From the NCBI GenBank assembly GCA_028685755.1, contig JAQUDJ010000014.1:1-55556 (forward strand): 55,556 nt of DNA, given 5' to 3'. Shown one piece after another: positions 7,420 through 16,005 of this stretch. The position numbers were made by a program, and so were the translations under genes. This DNA comes from Eubacteriales bacterium (GTDB taxonomy: Bacteria; Bacillota; Clostridia; Saccharofermentanales; UBA5734). The notes under the pieces are model-generated. The model worked only from the letters and a program-made list of their open reading frames with translations, was not told the origin of the DNA and made no database searches. How positions within the stretch are numbered: position 1 is the first letter of the stretch; each line of letters begins with the position of its first letter.

Positions 7420-8292
7420 ATGAAGACTGCAGATTTATTTCGCGAGAAAACCGTTTTTTCATTTGAAGTTTTTCCGCCGAAAAAGACGATACCCTTAGAA
7501 TCAATTTTCTTAACACTCGGAGAACTTCAGGAATTAACCCCTGATTTCATAAGTGTCACTTATAGCGCCAGTGGCAATGCCAATAAAGAGGCTACCGTTG
7601 CGATTGCGTCCAAGCTCAAAAATCAACTCAAAGTTGAATCGGTTGCGCATTTGACGAGCATTCAACAGTCAAAAGACGATGTACTTGTTCTGTTAAAAGA
7701 GCTCAAAGAAAACAATGTTGAAAATATTCTAGCTTTGCTCGGCGATCCAGTTGAAGGTTCGGAGCCCAAGCATGATTTCAAGCAAGCCAGTGACCTCGTG
7801 TCATTTATTCGGCAGCATGCGGATTTTAACGTCATCGCCGCCTGTTATCCAGAAGGGCATCCCAAAGCACCCGACCTCGATACCGATATCCGTCACTTAA
7901 AAACAAAAGTCGACAGCGGGGCTAGCCAACTGATTACCCAACTGTTTTATGACAATGATCTCTTTTATACCTTTCGCGAAAAAACAGCCAAAGTCGGGAT
8001 AAATGTCCCGATCCAGGCAGGTATTATGCCGATTATGAGTCGCGGACAGATTGAACGAATTGCTTCAATGGGCCGCGTGACCCTGCCGCCCAAGCTTTTG
8101 AAGATGATTGATCATTATGGAGATCATCCCGTAGCAATGCGTGATGCGGGGATTGCTTTTGCAATTGAGCAAATTGTCGACCTGCTTGCACACGGTGTTG
8201 ATGGCATTCATCTATATACGATGAACAATACCTATATTGCTCGCCGCATCAATGAAGCCGTGCGCAGTTTGATTCGTACCGGCAGTTATTAA
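7420..8292 (+). CDS. metF: Methylenetetrahydrofolate reductase
   Basis: A 290-residue FAD-binding TIM-barrel enzyme that reduces 5,10-methylene-tetrahydrofolate to 5-methyl-tetrahydrofolate for methionine or one-carbon metabolism. The N-terminal FSFEVFPPKKT (residues 13-23) contains the family glutamate. Further marks are FISVTYSASGN near 46, AHLTS near 83, NILALLGDP near 107, and a QLITQLFYDNDLF segment near 170. GVDGIHLYTMNN comes near the C-terminus. The length is typical of bacterial MetF. It is a lone gene between its own promoter and a convergent CobW-type gene. The lack of neighbouring acetogenesis or met genes leaves its electron donor open. Confidence 0.93.
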   Translation: MKTADLFREKTVFSFEVFPPKKTIPLESIFLTLGELQELTPDFISVTYSASGNANKEATVAIASKLKNQLKVESVAHLTSIQQSKDDVLVLLKELKENNVENILALLGDPVEGSEPKHDFKQASDLVSFIRQHADFNVIAACYPEGHPKAPDLDTDIRHLKTKVDSGASQLITQLFYDNDLFYTFREKTAKVGINVPIQAGIMPIMSRGQIERIASMGRVTLPPKLLKMIDHYGDHPVAMRDAGIAFAIEQIVDLLAHGVDGIHLYTMNNTYIARRINEAVRSLIRTGSY

Positions 8293-8303
8293 TCGAAGCC
8301 CAT

Positions 8304-9290
8304 TTACATTTCGAGACGGCAATATCCGGGGATAAATCGTTCAATTTGTGTCGAGAGATGAGAAATACTCTCGAGGCCTTGGGATGTTAGGCAAACGAGT
8401 TGGTTGTTCTTGGCATTCCACGACTCTGCCCCGGCATGTGGATCGAGCTCGGCTGCAGCAATCAGAGAAGGATCGATAGCCGGTCGTGCATCGTATCGAT
8501 TCATTTGCAGTTGATCATTCACTTGATCGATTTTGAAGGTTTGATTATTGAGTTGAATAAGTCCTTTGATCCGAAAAAAGTGACTGCCTAAGGCGGTCAA
8601 GAATTCACGTAGAACTTGTTCTTCTGGCTCATGTAGAAAATGTAAGATCAGATTCTTGTTGCGGGTTGTGATCTTATTTGTCGATTCTTCATCTTCGATT
8701 GGGAAGATCTCGAAAGCGAGATGCTGTGAGTTGATGAAGCCATAGCTGGTTTCTATCACGGCCGCTAGGGGGTTCATTTGGCCAATTGTATTCCGAATGA
8801 TCTTAACTTGAGCAGGCTCAACCAAATCTAATTTATTCAAGATAATCAGATGGCTGTGGCGGATTTGGCGTTCAACCGCTAACATTTTGGGCAGGACTTT
8901 GGGGAAAAATAAACAGTCGATCAAGCAGATCGTGCCGTTAAAATTAAAACTGTTTGGTTTTGTCCGCAATCGAACCACGTCGAGGATTTTTCCCATGTCA
9001 GATGGGTCTGCTAACCCCGAACTTTCAATGAAAATTTGATCTAATTCCAAGTCCACTAAGTGCACGAGGCCATCGATAAACGAGTCTTTCAGACAACTAC
9101 AAAAGATCGACCCATTGCTGAGCTCGACCATTTCTAACCCATCATGTTGAATCTGCAAGCCATCAAAATTGATTTTGCCGAAGTCGTTGACTAATACACC
9201 CGTTCGCACGGTAGTCATCTCTAAGCGCCGCTTGAGAAATGTCGTTTTGCCGGATCCTAAAAATCCTGTAATCAAGTAAATTGCTGTCAT
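8304..9290 (-). CDS. CobW/COG0523-family G3E GTPase
   Basis: A 328-residue G3E-class P-loop GTPase; the family includes metal chaperones and cofactor-insertion factors. It has Walker A ITGFLGSGKTTFLKRRL at residues 7-23, a switch segment VNDFGKINFDG near 34, ESSGLADPS near 89 and the guanine-specificity motif LNKLDLV near 150. A C-terminal CobW domain follows to about 320. The classical CxCC metal site between the G1 and G3 motifs reads FCSCLKDSF here, so the third cysteine is missing and metal binding may differ. Only a weak ribosome binding site precedes the ATG. It stands alone, convergent with metF, and its client is unknown. Confidence 0.85.
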   Translation of the reverse strand: MTAIYLITGFLGSGKTTFLKRRLEMTTVRTGVLVNDFGKINFDGLQIQHDGLEMVELSNGSIFCSCLKDSFIDGLVHLVDLELDQIFIESSGLADPSDMGKILDVVRLRTKPNSFNFNGTICLIDCLFFPKVLPKMLAVERQIRHSHLIILNKLDLVEPAQVKIIRNTIGQMNPLAAVIETSYGFINSQHLAFEIFPIEDEESTNKITTRNKNLILHFLHEPEEQVLREFLTALGSHFFRIKGLIQLNNQTFKIDQVNDQLQMNRYDARPAIDPSLIAAAELDPHAGAESWNAKNNQLVCLTSQGLESISHLSTQIERFIPGYCRLEM

Positions 9291-9350
9291 ATTATCAAAT
9301 CTTAATCGAGCAAATTAAATTAGACTATGTTTATCTATTGATTATTTGTA

Positions 9351-10172
9351 CTATTTCGTGATTCTTGCAGTAAATTGTTCAAGTTCTTCACGACGATCAG
9401 GTGTAAAGGGAATCGTCCACGTTTTATCGCCATTGATCGACACAGTCAGATGGATTTGACCATAGTCATGATCATCGATCACCGTGCAATTAATCAATTG
9501 GGTGATCGGCGTGATGTTGATGGTTGCCCCGTAGACTGGCTCTTCAACCCATTGCTTTCGGTCATTAATGACCCATACAAGTTCAGTTTCAGTCAAAATG
9601 AGCAAGCTTGTTTCAGCAATGATATGTTTTTCATAAATAATTTCTGGCTGTAAAATGAGTTCGAGCAATCGACCACTTTCGCGCAAAATCTGTCGTGCAT
9701 AATTTGCAAATTTGAGATCGATATCGGCTAATGCCCGCAGGCGTTGCCACTCAGTGTGACCATCTTTAGCGACCGTCCCCTTAGTTCTCAAGCTCGTGAC
9801 AATCGGTTCAAACAAATCCGCACACGCTGCGTTGTAATCGATTTTGATTTCATCTACGGCGGTGCAAATGGTGAAGCTATAGGCTAGCAAGAGTTCTTCT
9901 AAGTGAACGGTTAGTACGTCATCAGGCCGACATAAAAAAGTGGATCGATCGGCGCAGATGATAACCAGTCGGTCTTTTGTCAGGCAAATTAATTTCTCAT
10001 CACTCAAGCTTCTATCGCTGTCCTGACGCGGGTTGTATAGCATGTATGGCGCTTCTTCTGTGCGAAAGTATAGATGAAATGCGGCTACGAACTGCTCTGG
10101 GATATGATCCGGATCGACAACTGGAATTGCCCAAGACTGAGTACTCTTGAGAGCTGAAATTTCGGGTGCCAT
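9351..10172 (-). CDS. Protein of unknown function with two similar beta-rich halves
   Basis: A 273-residue soluble protein without signal peptide or membrane segment. I do not recognise its family. Two segments look alike: LICLTKDRLVIICADRSTFL near residue 62 and LLILTETELVWVINDRKQW near 195. Each is followed by a beta-rich stretch and a helical tail, as in PH-like domains, so a duplicated PH-like fold is possible. The ATG at 10172 is chosen because AAAGGAG lies 7 nt upstream; a longer frame begins nine codons earlier without a site. It is divergent from the small membrane protein at 10293, with mirrored promoters in between. Confidence 0.7.
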   Translation of the reverse strand: MAPEISALKSTQSWAIPVVDPDHIPEQFVAAFHLYFRTEEAPYMLYNPRQDSDRSLSDEKLICLTKDRLVIICADRSTFLCRPDDVLTVHLEELLLAYSFTICTAVDEIKIDYNAACADLFEPIVTSLRTKGTVAKDGHTEWQRLRALADIDLKFANYARQILRESGRLLELILQPEIIYEKHIIAETSLLILTETELVWVINDRKQWVEEPVYGATINITPITQLINCTVIDDHDYGQIHLTVSINGDKTWTIPFTPDRREELEQFTARITK

Positions 10173-10229
10173 ATGCGTCACTCCTTTCAAGCGAAACAAG
10201 TATCACCTGTTTTCAGTATACGCCGCTGG

Positions 10230-10260
10230 TTATTTATAATTCGATATATGTTATAAATAA
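10230..10260. promoter_or_regulatory. Palindromic divergent promoter region
   Basis: Perfect 10-bp arms TTATTTATAA (10230-10239) and TTATAAATAA (10251-10260) flank an 11-base spacer. A plus-strand TATAAT (10235-10240) points to the small membrane gene. A minus-strand TATAAC (10250-10255) points to the unknown gene. The layout resembles the palindrome at 6871-6900. Confidence 0.45.
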
Positions 10261-10292
10261 AGCATATTCAATTAAATATCGGAGGATTTCAT

Positions 10293-10532
10293 ATGAGTAA
10301 TGATCAAACACCTTTGACCGTCGGGCAATTTCTATTGATGTTGTTTTTAACAGGTATCCCCGTTGTTGGATTTATACTCTTGCTCGTCTGGGCCTTCGGC
10401 AGCAACTCCAATGAAAACAAAAAGAACTACGCCCGCGCTACATTGCTATTGAGTTTGATCGGTATAGTTTTGGCAGGAATATTCAGCTCGATGCTGGTAG
10501 GTTTGATGGGTGCTATTTATAGTGCGATGTAG
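10293..10532 (+). CDS. Small membrane protein, two transmembrane segments
   Basis: A 79-residue protein with two hydrophobic segments (about residues 12-33 and 46-72) separated by a polar loop SNSNENKKNYARA. This places both ends on the same side of the membrane. It has a strong GGAGG site before ATG, and the residue pattern and promoter look genuine. It resembles the many short 'GIPVVGFILLLVWAF' type membrane proteins of Bacillota with no assigned function. Its 3' end overlaps the antitoxin gene on the other strand by 20 bp. Confidence 0.75.
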   Translation: MSNDQTPLTVGQFLLMLFLTGIPVVGFILLLVWAFGSNSNENKKNYARATLLLSLIGIVLAGIFSSMLVGLMGAIYSAM

Positions 10533-10944
10533 GGGCTAACACGAAGAGCTCCTTTGCTACATTTTCTGGACGCTGTGAAAGAATCGCAAATACATAGGGC
10601 AAATGATGTTTTCTGTTTGGTGCAGCATGCCAATATGCAAAATCTTGATAATAATCATCAGCATATTCAACAGCTTCACGTGCTAGATCTTTTAGAACTT
10701 GCTCTTGTGTCTTCGCGTTTGTCATCAAACCTAGTACATCACATACACCAGTTATTGATCCATCGCTTTCTTGTTGGATAACGATAACCATTTTTTCTAT
10801 TGAAAGAATTTCTTTCAGTAATTCGAGATTCATGGCTACAACATAGTCTCGTGAACGCTTAATAATCCGAGGCTTTTCGTGAACAACACTATCAATAAAT
10901 TCGCTAAAATCTTTACGAACTTCAGTTGCATTAAGTGTCAGCAT
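10513..10944 (-). CDS. Phd/YefM-type antitoxin-like protein without visible toxin
   Basis: A 143-residue protein. The N-terminus (LNATEVRKDFSEFIDSVV, then PRIIKRSRDYVVAMN) matches the DNA-binding Phd/YefM antitoxin fold. After about residue 50 comes a longer part with DGSITGVCDVLGL and an EQVLKDLAREAVEYADDYYQD helix, as in the larger clostridial relatives. APNRKHHLPYVFAIL ends the recognisable part. Such genes are normally followed by a HicA-like toxin gene, but here the downstream DNA is a convergent membrane gene, so the antitoxin is an orphan. The last residues are coded by a 13-bp direct repeat and beyond, which suggests a cut and rejoined 3' end. A TGTACA-centred operator lies upstream. 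Confidence 0.75.
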   Translation of the reverse strand: MLTLNATEVRKDFSEFIDSVVHEKPRIIKRSRDYVVAMNLELLKEILSIEKMVIVIQQESDGSITGVCDVLGLMTNAKTQEQVLKDLAREAVEYADDYYQDFAYWHAAPNRKHHLPYVFAILSQRPENVAKELFVLAPTSHYK

Positions 10945-10982
10945 AAGCTCACCCCCTGTAGCTACAATACTAACACGAAGAG
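10536..10982. repeat. 13-bp direct repeat flanking the antitoxin gene
   Basis: CTAACACGAAGAG occurs at 10536-10548 and again at 10970-10982, in the same orientation, bracketing the antitoxin gene almost exactly. It could mark the ends of an insertion or the scar of a deletion that removed the partner toxin. Confidence 0.5.
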
Positions 10983-11003
10983 TACGTTTTGTACATAACG
11001 TAC
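10982..11003. promoter_or_regulatory. Palindromic operator with TGTACA core
   Basis: Arms GTACGTT (10982-10988) and AACGTAC (10997-11003) surround a TGTACA core (10990-10995). The 22-bp element is symmetric except for one base pair. A TGTACA core is the known recognition hexamer of YefM-type antitoxins, so this is probably the autorepression site of the antitoxin gene. It lies about 38 bp upstream of the start ATG. Confidence 0.6.
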
Positions 11004-11028
11004 GGAATTATTTTTCCAGTTTTGATCA

Positions 11029-12324
11029 TCACTCCACCAAACAGCAGCCGCCAATTGGCCGAATCGCTAACACATGGCAGGACCTTGCCCCCAAAACAGC
11101 TTCCATTTTCTGTTTGAATTCCATAACATCCGCTGCTGGGACAAAGGCTTGAATGGTCCCGGCAAACCCACCGCCATGGACGCGCCATGCGCCACCAATT
11201 GGGGCAAGGTATTTTTCACACAGTGCCAGTACGAGTTGAACGGATTGTTCTTTTGTTGCGCCGGTAGCAAAGATGTTTTGTAGATAGCTTGCTGATGATC
11301 GACCCGATTCGAGGATCAATTGCTTGAATTGGTCGATTTTTTTGTGGCGTAAGGCCTCTGCTTGATTAGCGACCCGACGGTCTTCAGCAAAAAAGTGCAT
11401 AGCTCGCAAGACAGCGCGATCGCCGGTTTTGACACGGATCGTGGCCATTTGAGCCATGAAATCCGCTTCGGCGACTTGACGCAAGTATTGCCGACCAAAA
11501 TGTGCTGCTACGGCGCCCATTTCGCGGGTGATTGCGGCATATTCATCGGTTAAATCTTCGTGGTCAGCACCGCTGTCGATGATGCATAGGGCTAAACCGG
11601 AAGCAGCAAAGTCGAATTGCACAGGTTCAACGACGGGGGCTAGCGGATCGCCAAAGTCGATCGCGATGATCCCACCGACGGACGATGCCATTTGATCCAT
11701 CAGACCACACGGCTTGCCGTAATAAACGTTTTCAGCGTATTGGCCAATTTGGGCGATTTCGACGGCGGTTAATTGCTGATTAGCAAAGAAGGTGTTCACG
11801 ATCGTTCCGACGAGGACTTCAAAGGCTGCGGACGAAGATAGGCCAGAGCCTTTTAGCACATTTGAGGACGTGTAGGCGTCAAAACCTCCAACTGAAAACC
11901 CGAGCTGATGGATGCGCGCGATCACGCCGCGGATCAAAGATGCCGAGGTATTCTTCTCGGCTTCTGAAATGGCTAGATCGCTGATGTCGATGACATCCAT
12001 CGGGAAACCTTCGGAGAGGATGCGAACAATCGAAGTGCCATTGGGACGGGCCACGGAAATGATATCTAGATTGACACTGCCGGCGAGGACGTGGCCATGT
12101 TGGTGGTCGGTGTGGTTGCCACCAATCTCGGTGCGACCGGGTGCGGAAAAAAGTGCAACTTGATCATTTTCGGTCGGGAAATTGACTTGAAATGCCTCAA
12201 GCAAATTTAATAGCCGATCGGCATACAAAGGTGCGGCAGATTGCGGACATCCGTACACGGCAGTAATCCGTTCGTTTAGTGCACCGGATAAAATCTGATT
12301 GCTAAGTTGCTTTAGGTTCGCCAT
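11029..12324 (-). CDS. galK: Galactokinase
   Basis: A 431-residue GHMP-family kinase that phosphorylates alpha-D-galactose at C1 with ATP, the first committed Leloir step. Visible are the galactokinase signature APGRTEIGGNHTDHQHGHVL near residue 61, the ATP-binding KGSGLSSSAAFEVLVG near 158, GKPCGLMDQMASS near 205, and HGGGFAGTIQAFV near 390. The protein is longer than E. coli GalK (382) because of extra N-terminal residues, as in clostridial homologues. GAGGAAT precedes the ATG. It is the last gene of the leftward AKR-galT-galE-galK operon, 48 nt after galE. A galM gene is found with the ara genes. Confidence 0.95.
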   Translation of the reverse strand: MANLKQLSNQILSGALNERITAVYGCPQSAAPLYADRLLNLLEAFQVNFPTENDQVALFSAPGRTEIGGNHTDHQHGHVLAGSVNLDIISVARPNGTSIVRILSEGFPMDVIDISDLAISEAEKNTSASLIRGVIARIHQLGFSVGGFDAYTSSNVLKGSGLSSSAAFEVLVGTIVNTFFANQQLTAVEIAQIGQYAENVYYGKPCGLMDQMASSVGGIIAIDFGDPLAPVVEPVQFDFAASGLALCIIDSGADHEDLTDEYAAITREMGAVAAHFGRQYLRQVAEADFMAQMATIRVKTGDRAVLRAMHFFAEDRRVANQAEALRHKKIDQFKQLILESGRSSASYLQNIFATGATKEQSVQLVLALCEKYLAPIGGAWRVHGGGFAGTIQAFVPAADVMEFKQKMEAVLGARSCHVLAIRPIGGCCLVE

Positions 12325-12372
12325 TTTAAATTCCTCGAAATATTATTTTGCAGTTTGGCCCTTTGATTCATG

Positions 12373-13398
12373 TTAGTCAGCTTTGATTCCAAAGCCATTA
12401 GGATTCTGGCTTTGCCAGCGCCAGGTATCTTGGCACATCGTTGCCAAGTCGCGTTGGGCAGACCAATTGAGGAGTGTTTTTGCCTTGGCTGGATCTGCAT
12501 AACTGACTGCGACATCACCCGGGCGGCGTGGATCGATTTTGTACGGGATCGGTCGGCCACTTGCTGTTTCGAACGCTTTAACCATTTCCAGAACACTGTA
12601 GCCACGGCCGGTTCCGAGGTTAATCGCTTCTGAACCTATGTGTTCATTCGCATAAGTCAGCGCACGACAATGCCCAAGTGCGAGATCGACAACGTGGATG
12701 TAGTCGCGGACACCCGTGCCATCTATTGTAGGGTAGTCATTGCCGTAGACATGTAAGACATCGCGACGCCCAACCGCAACTTGTGAAATAAAGGGCATTA
12801 AATTGTTCGGGATACCGTTGGGGTCTTCACCAATCAGGCCGGATTCATGAGCACCTATCGGATTGAAGTAGCGCAGTAGGACAACTGACCAATTCGGATT
12901 GGCGATCTGAATATCCCGCAAGATTTGTTCATTCATTAGCTTGGTCCAACCGTAGGGATTGGTGCACCAGATCGGAAAATCCTCAGTCAAGGGGACGCGA
13001 TCTGGCAGGCCATAAACGGTGGCAGACGAGCTGAATACGAGCTGTTTCACGTTGAATTCAGCCATCACTTCACACAGTGAGAAGGTGCTGTCAAGATTAT
13101 TCCGATAATAGCGCAAGGGCTGGGCGACCGATTCGCCGACGGCTTTTAGGCCGGCGAAATGAATGACTGCATCAATCGTGTGCATCCGAAAAACAGACCG
13201 CAAAGCGTCGGTGTCGCAGAGGTCAATTTTGTAAAAGTCGATCATTTTGCCGGTAATCCGGCGAACTCGGTTGAGGGACTCATCGCTTGCGTTGACGAGG
13301 TTATCAACAACAACAACCTGGTACCCTTCATTTAATAGCTCAACACATGTGTGGCTGCCGATATAGCCGGCACCGCCGGTGACGAGAATCGTTTTCAT
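12373..13398 (-). CDS. galE: UDP-glucose 4-epimerase
   Basis: A 341-residue SDR-family NAD-dependent enzyme that interconverts UDP-galactose and UDP-glucose. The ATG at 13398 starts [20 protein letters not shown], carrying the Rossmann GxxGxxG at once, and has GGAGG upstream. A further 29 in-frame codons upstream are not used. The catalytic serine/threonine segment is FSSSATVYG near 125 and the Tyr-Lys pair is in NPYGWTKL near 150. The start overlaps the galT stop as ATGA, showing translational coupling. Length and motifs are those of an ordinary GalE. Confidence 0.95.
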   Translation of the reverse strand: MKTILVTGGAGYIGSHTCVELLNEGYQVVVVDNLVNASDESLNRVRRITGKMIDFYKIDLCDTDALRSVFRMHTIDAVIHFAGLKAVGESVAQPLRYYRNNLDSTFSLCEVMAEFNVKQLVFSSSATVYGLPDRVPLTEDFPIWCTNPYGWTKLMNEQILRDIQIANPNWSVVLLRYFNPIGAHESGLIGEDPNGIPNNLMPFISQVAVGRRDVLHVYGNDYPTIDGTGVRDYIHVVDLALGHCRALTYANEHIGSEAINLGTGRGYSVLEMVKAFETASGRPIPYKIDPRRPGDVAVSYADPAKAKTLLNWSAQRDLATMCQDTWRWQSQNPNGFGIKAD

Positions 13399-14852
13399 AA
13401 GGTTCCTCCACGTGATATTCCGGTTGAACTTAAGAAGCGGTTTAAAGCCATTTGGCCTGGATCGTCTAATTTGAAAACGCCACAATGCACAAGTCCTGTT
13501 GTGAAAATCTGGCCAACTTCATTTTGCACGTTCTCGTTCAATTCGCCAAGTTCTTTGAGCAAACGACCAGGTAAGATAGCCAGTCCCATGACCTCAATCA
13601 GGCCGATGTTTTCTTTTTTGATGGGATGAATCTCTGGATGTGGATGGAAAATGCCAAGTGGCAGTTCCTCAGTCGTCCGGTTATTACGCAAAACTAAATC
13701 GAGCTCATACTGCCCGTATCGATTCTGTCGCGCAATTGGGGTGATCGTGTTGTGGGGCTCGATCTGTCCGTCGATTTGGGAATAGGCAAGCACGTCAACA
13801 GTTGGATCGGAATAATCGCGCCAAGCTTTTAAAATCTGATCCGCCAAGTCGACCAAGGCATCGATCGATTGGCTGGTCAGGCGCAGCGATGTCAGTGGCC
13901 AATGAAGATGGCTGATCACGACCTCCGGGTAGGCTGGGTGTTCGTAGTAGCCACGAATCGTCGCCGTATCCATCGGGAATTTTGCACGACCACCTTGAAA
14001 GTGGTTATGGTTGAGGATCGAACCACCAACGATTGGTAAATCGGCATTGGAGCCACAGAAATAATGTGGAAACTGGCGAACAAAGTCGAGGATTGCTTCG
14101 AAGGTCCAACGATGAATGGTCATTGGTTCGTGGCGTTCGCCGAGGACGATGCAATGTTCGTTGTAATAGACATACGGCGAATATTGCAAAAACCAATGCT
14201 CGCCAGCTAGTTTGAGTGGCACAAGTCGCAACGTTTGGCGGGCAGGGAAATTGAGCCGGCCAGCATAACCAACGTTTTCTGGGCAAAGGAGGCAGGTTGG
14301 ATAACTGCTTTGCGGCAGTAATTTCTCCAAGGCGATTTGTTTGGGATCTTTTTCGGGTTTGGTGAGATTGATCGTGATTTCAATTTCACCAAACGCTGTT
14401 GCTGTTTGCCAGGAAATATTGCGGGCAATTTCAGCGGTTCGGATATAGTTGGAAGCGATCGACAATTGATAAAAGTAGGACGTTGCCTGATCAGGTGATT
14501 GCTGATAGAGTTGGCTGAATTTTTCAGCGACGGTCGAGGGTTTGGGCATCAGGCAACCCATGATCCGGGTGTCGAACAAGGCGCGTTGTGGGAAAACTGT
14601 GCCATCAATCAAGCCGCGCTGAATCGCTGTTTCGACGATCGTATCGAGAATTCCGGTCGCCGTTTCGAGCTTTTCATCAAGTAGCGCGAGGGGAAGTTCG
14701 CCGTGAAAGGGTTGCTCTACTTGAAATAGATCAAGCAGGGCGTTGCGTGCCTCAAAACGATCTAAAGGCTGAATGAGCTCGCGTTCAACTGCAAAATTAA
14801 ATAAGCGTTCGATTTGTATATCTAGCGGAAAGGACATTTCATGCTTTTCCAT
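13395..14852 (-). CDS. galT: UDP-glucose-hexose-1-phosphate uridylyltransferase, Bacillota type
   Basis: A 485-residue GalT of the class found in Bacillota, which exchanges UMP between UDP-glucose and galactose 1-phosphate. Marks are [19 protein letters not shown] near residue 188, [18 protein letters not shown] near 230, and the catalytic HxH segment [13 protein letters not shown] near 282. The ATG at 14852 ([11 protein letters not shown]) lies one base after the stop of the aldo/keto reductase, TGATATG. An in-frame start further upstream would lie within that gene, and another ATG is five codons downstream. The stop overlaps the galE start. Confidence 0.93.
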   Translation of the reverse strand: MEKHEMSFPLDIQIERLFNFAVERELIQPLDRFEARNALLDLFQVEQPFHGELPLALLDEKLETATGILDTIVETAIQRGLIDGTVFPQRALFDTRIMGCLMPKPSTVAEKFSQLYQQSPDQATSYFYQLSIASNYIRTAEIARNISWQTATAFGEIEITINLTKPEKDPKQIALEKLLPQSSYPTCLLCPENVGYAGRLNFPARQTLRLVPLKLAGEHWFLQYSPYVYYNEHCIVLGERHEPMTIHRWTFEAILDFVRQFPHYFCGSNADLPIVGGSILNHNHFQGGRAKFPMDTATIRGYYEHPAYPEVVISHLHWPLTSLRLTSQSIDALVDLADQILKAWRDYSDPTVDVLAYSQIDGQIEPHNTITPIARQNRYGQYELDLVLRNNRTTEELPLGIFHPHPEIHPIKKENIGLIEVMGLAILPGRLLKELGELNENVQNEVGQIFTTGLVHCGVFKLDDPGQMALNRFLSSTGISRGGTL

Positions 14853-14853
14853 A

Positions 14854-15849
14854 TCAACCGAGAATTTGCTCAATAGTGGCGAGTTCATCAGCATGGAAGG
14901 ATAAATTTTTCAGCGCTGCGACGTTTTCAATAATTTGCTCTGGACGACTTGCGCCAATCAAGGCTGAAGTGACACGGGGATCACGCAGTACCCATGCAAG
15001 GGCAAATTGCGCTAGGGTTTGGCCACGAGCCGCTGCGAGTTCGTTCAGCTTCTGGATCCGTGCGAGTTTTTCGGTCGTCAGTGCGTCGGCAGTTAAATAA
15101 CGACTATTACTCGCGATGCGAGAATCTGCCGGAATACTTTGTTGGTATTTGCCTGTGAGCAGACCTTGTGCGAGGGGTGAAAAGGCAATAATGCCAACTC
15201 CGGTTTCCCCAACTAGATCAATCAAGCCTTCCGTTTCGATCCAGCGATTTAGCATCGAATACGATGGCTGGTGAATCGCGCAAGGCGTGCCCAAACGGTG
15301 GAGAATTGCAAGTGCGGCACGCATTTCATGCGGGTGATAGTTAGACAAACCAATATAAAGCGCTTTTCCTTGGCGCACAATTAGATCCAAAGCGGCCATC
15401 GTTTCTTCTAAAGGTGTGTCTAAATCCGGGCGATGGTGATAGAAAATATCAACGTAGTCGAGTCCCATCCGGCCAAGACTCTGGTCAAGGCTAGCAACAA
15501 GATATTTTTTGCTCCCCCAGTTGCCATATGGACCGGGCCACATATCGTATCCAGCCTTAGTCGAAATCAAGAGTTCATCGCGGTATGGTTTAAAATCGAG
15601 GGAGAAAATTTGGCCAAATGAAGTTTCTGCGCCACCGTAAGGTGGTCCATAGTTATTAGCCAAATCAAAATGAGTGATCCCAAGATCAAAAGCTTGGCGT
15701 AGCAAAGCACGCTGCCGATCAAGGGGTGTTGTCTCACCAAAATTGTGCCAGAGACCTAACGTCAGAGCGGGCAATAGTAGGCCACTTTTGCCACTGCGAC
15801 GATATTGCATGGATTGGTAACGATCAGGATGTGCCAAATAGTCGTCCAT
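14854..15849 (-). CDS. Aldo/keto reductase, YghZ/Gpr type
   Basis: A 331-residue NADPH-dependent TIM-barrel aldo/keto reductase. The catalytic tetrad can be placed: Asp in THFDLANNYGPPYGGAE near residue 53, with Tyr in the same stretch, Lys in LLISTKAGYDMW near 92, and His in VDIFYHHRPD near 132. The NADP-binding loop lies near the C-terminus (LIGASRPEQIIENV). It resembles the YghZ (L-glyceraldehyde 3-phosphate reductase) branch. The ATG at 15849 is preceded by TTGGAGG; an upstream in-frame TTG overlaps that site. It is the first gene of the galactose operon, so it may reduce an aldehyde or the open-chain sugar. Confidence 0.9.
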   Translation of the reverse strand: MDDYLAHPDRYQSMQYRRSGKSGLLLPALTLGLWHNFGETTPLDRQRALLRQAFDLGITHFDLANNYGPPYGGAETSFGQIFSLDFKPYRDELLISTKAGYDMWPGPYGNWGSKKYLVASLDQSLGRMGLDYVDIFYHHRPDLDTPLEETMAALDLIVRQGKALYIGLSNYHPHEMRAALAILHRLGTPCAIHQPSYSMLNRWIETEGLIDLVGETGVGIIAFSPLAQGLLTGKYQQSIPADSRIASNSRYLTADALTTEKLARIQKLNELAAARGQTLAQFALAWVLRDPRVTSALIGASRPEQIIENVAALKNLSFHADELATIEQILG

Positions 15850-15867
15850 CAGGACCTCCAAGGTCAA

Positions 15868-15933
15868 CTTCGTGCTTCACGAAGGAATCGCAGACTCGCG
15901 CATCTGCTGATCGAGCGGTATACTCCCAGTATA
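15868..15933 (-). promoter_or_regulatory. Divergent promoter region of the galactose operon and AraC gene
   Basis: TATACT-CCC-AGTATA (15919-15933) is a perfect inverted repeat. Read leftward it supplies a TATACT -10 for the galactose operon; read rightward it supplies a TATACT -10 (15919-15924) for the AraC gene. A second inverted repeat, CTTCGTG-CTT-CACGAAG (15868-15884), lies in the leader of the aldo/keto reductase, just before its ribosome binding site. It could be an operator or a leader hairpin. Confidence 0.4.
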
Positions 15934-16005
15934 GGTAATTCGCTTCCGCAAGACCTATCTTTTTTTCGGAATATCTAATACTATATTTTGATTTTGGAGA
16001 CGAAT

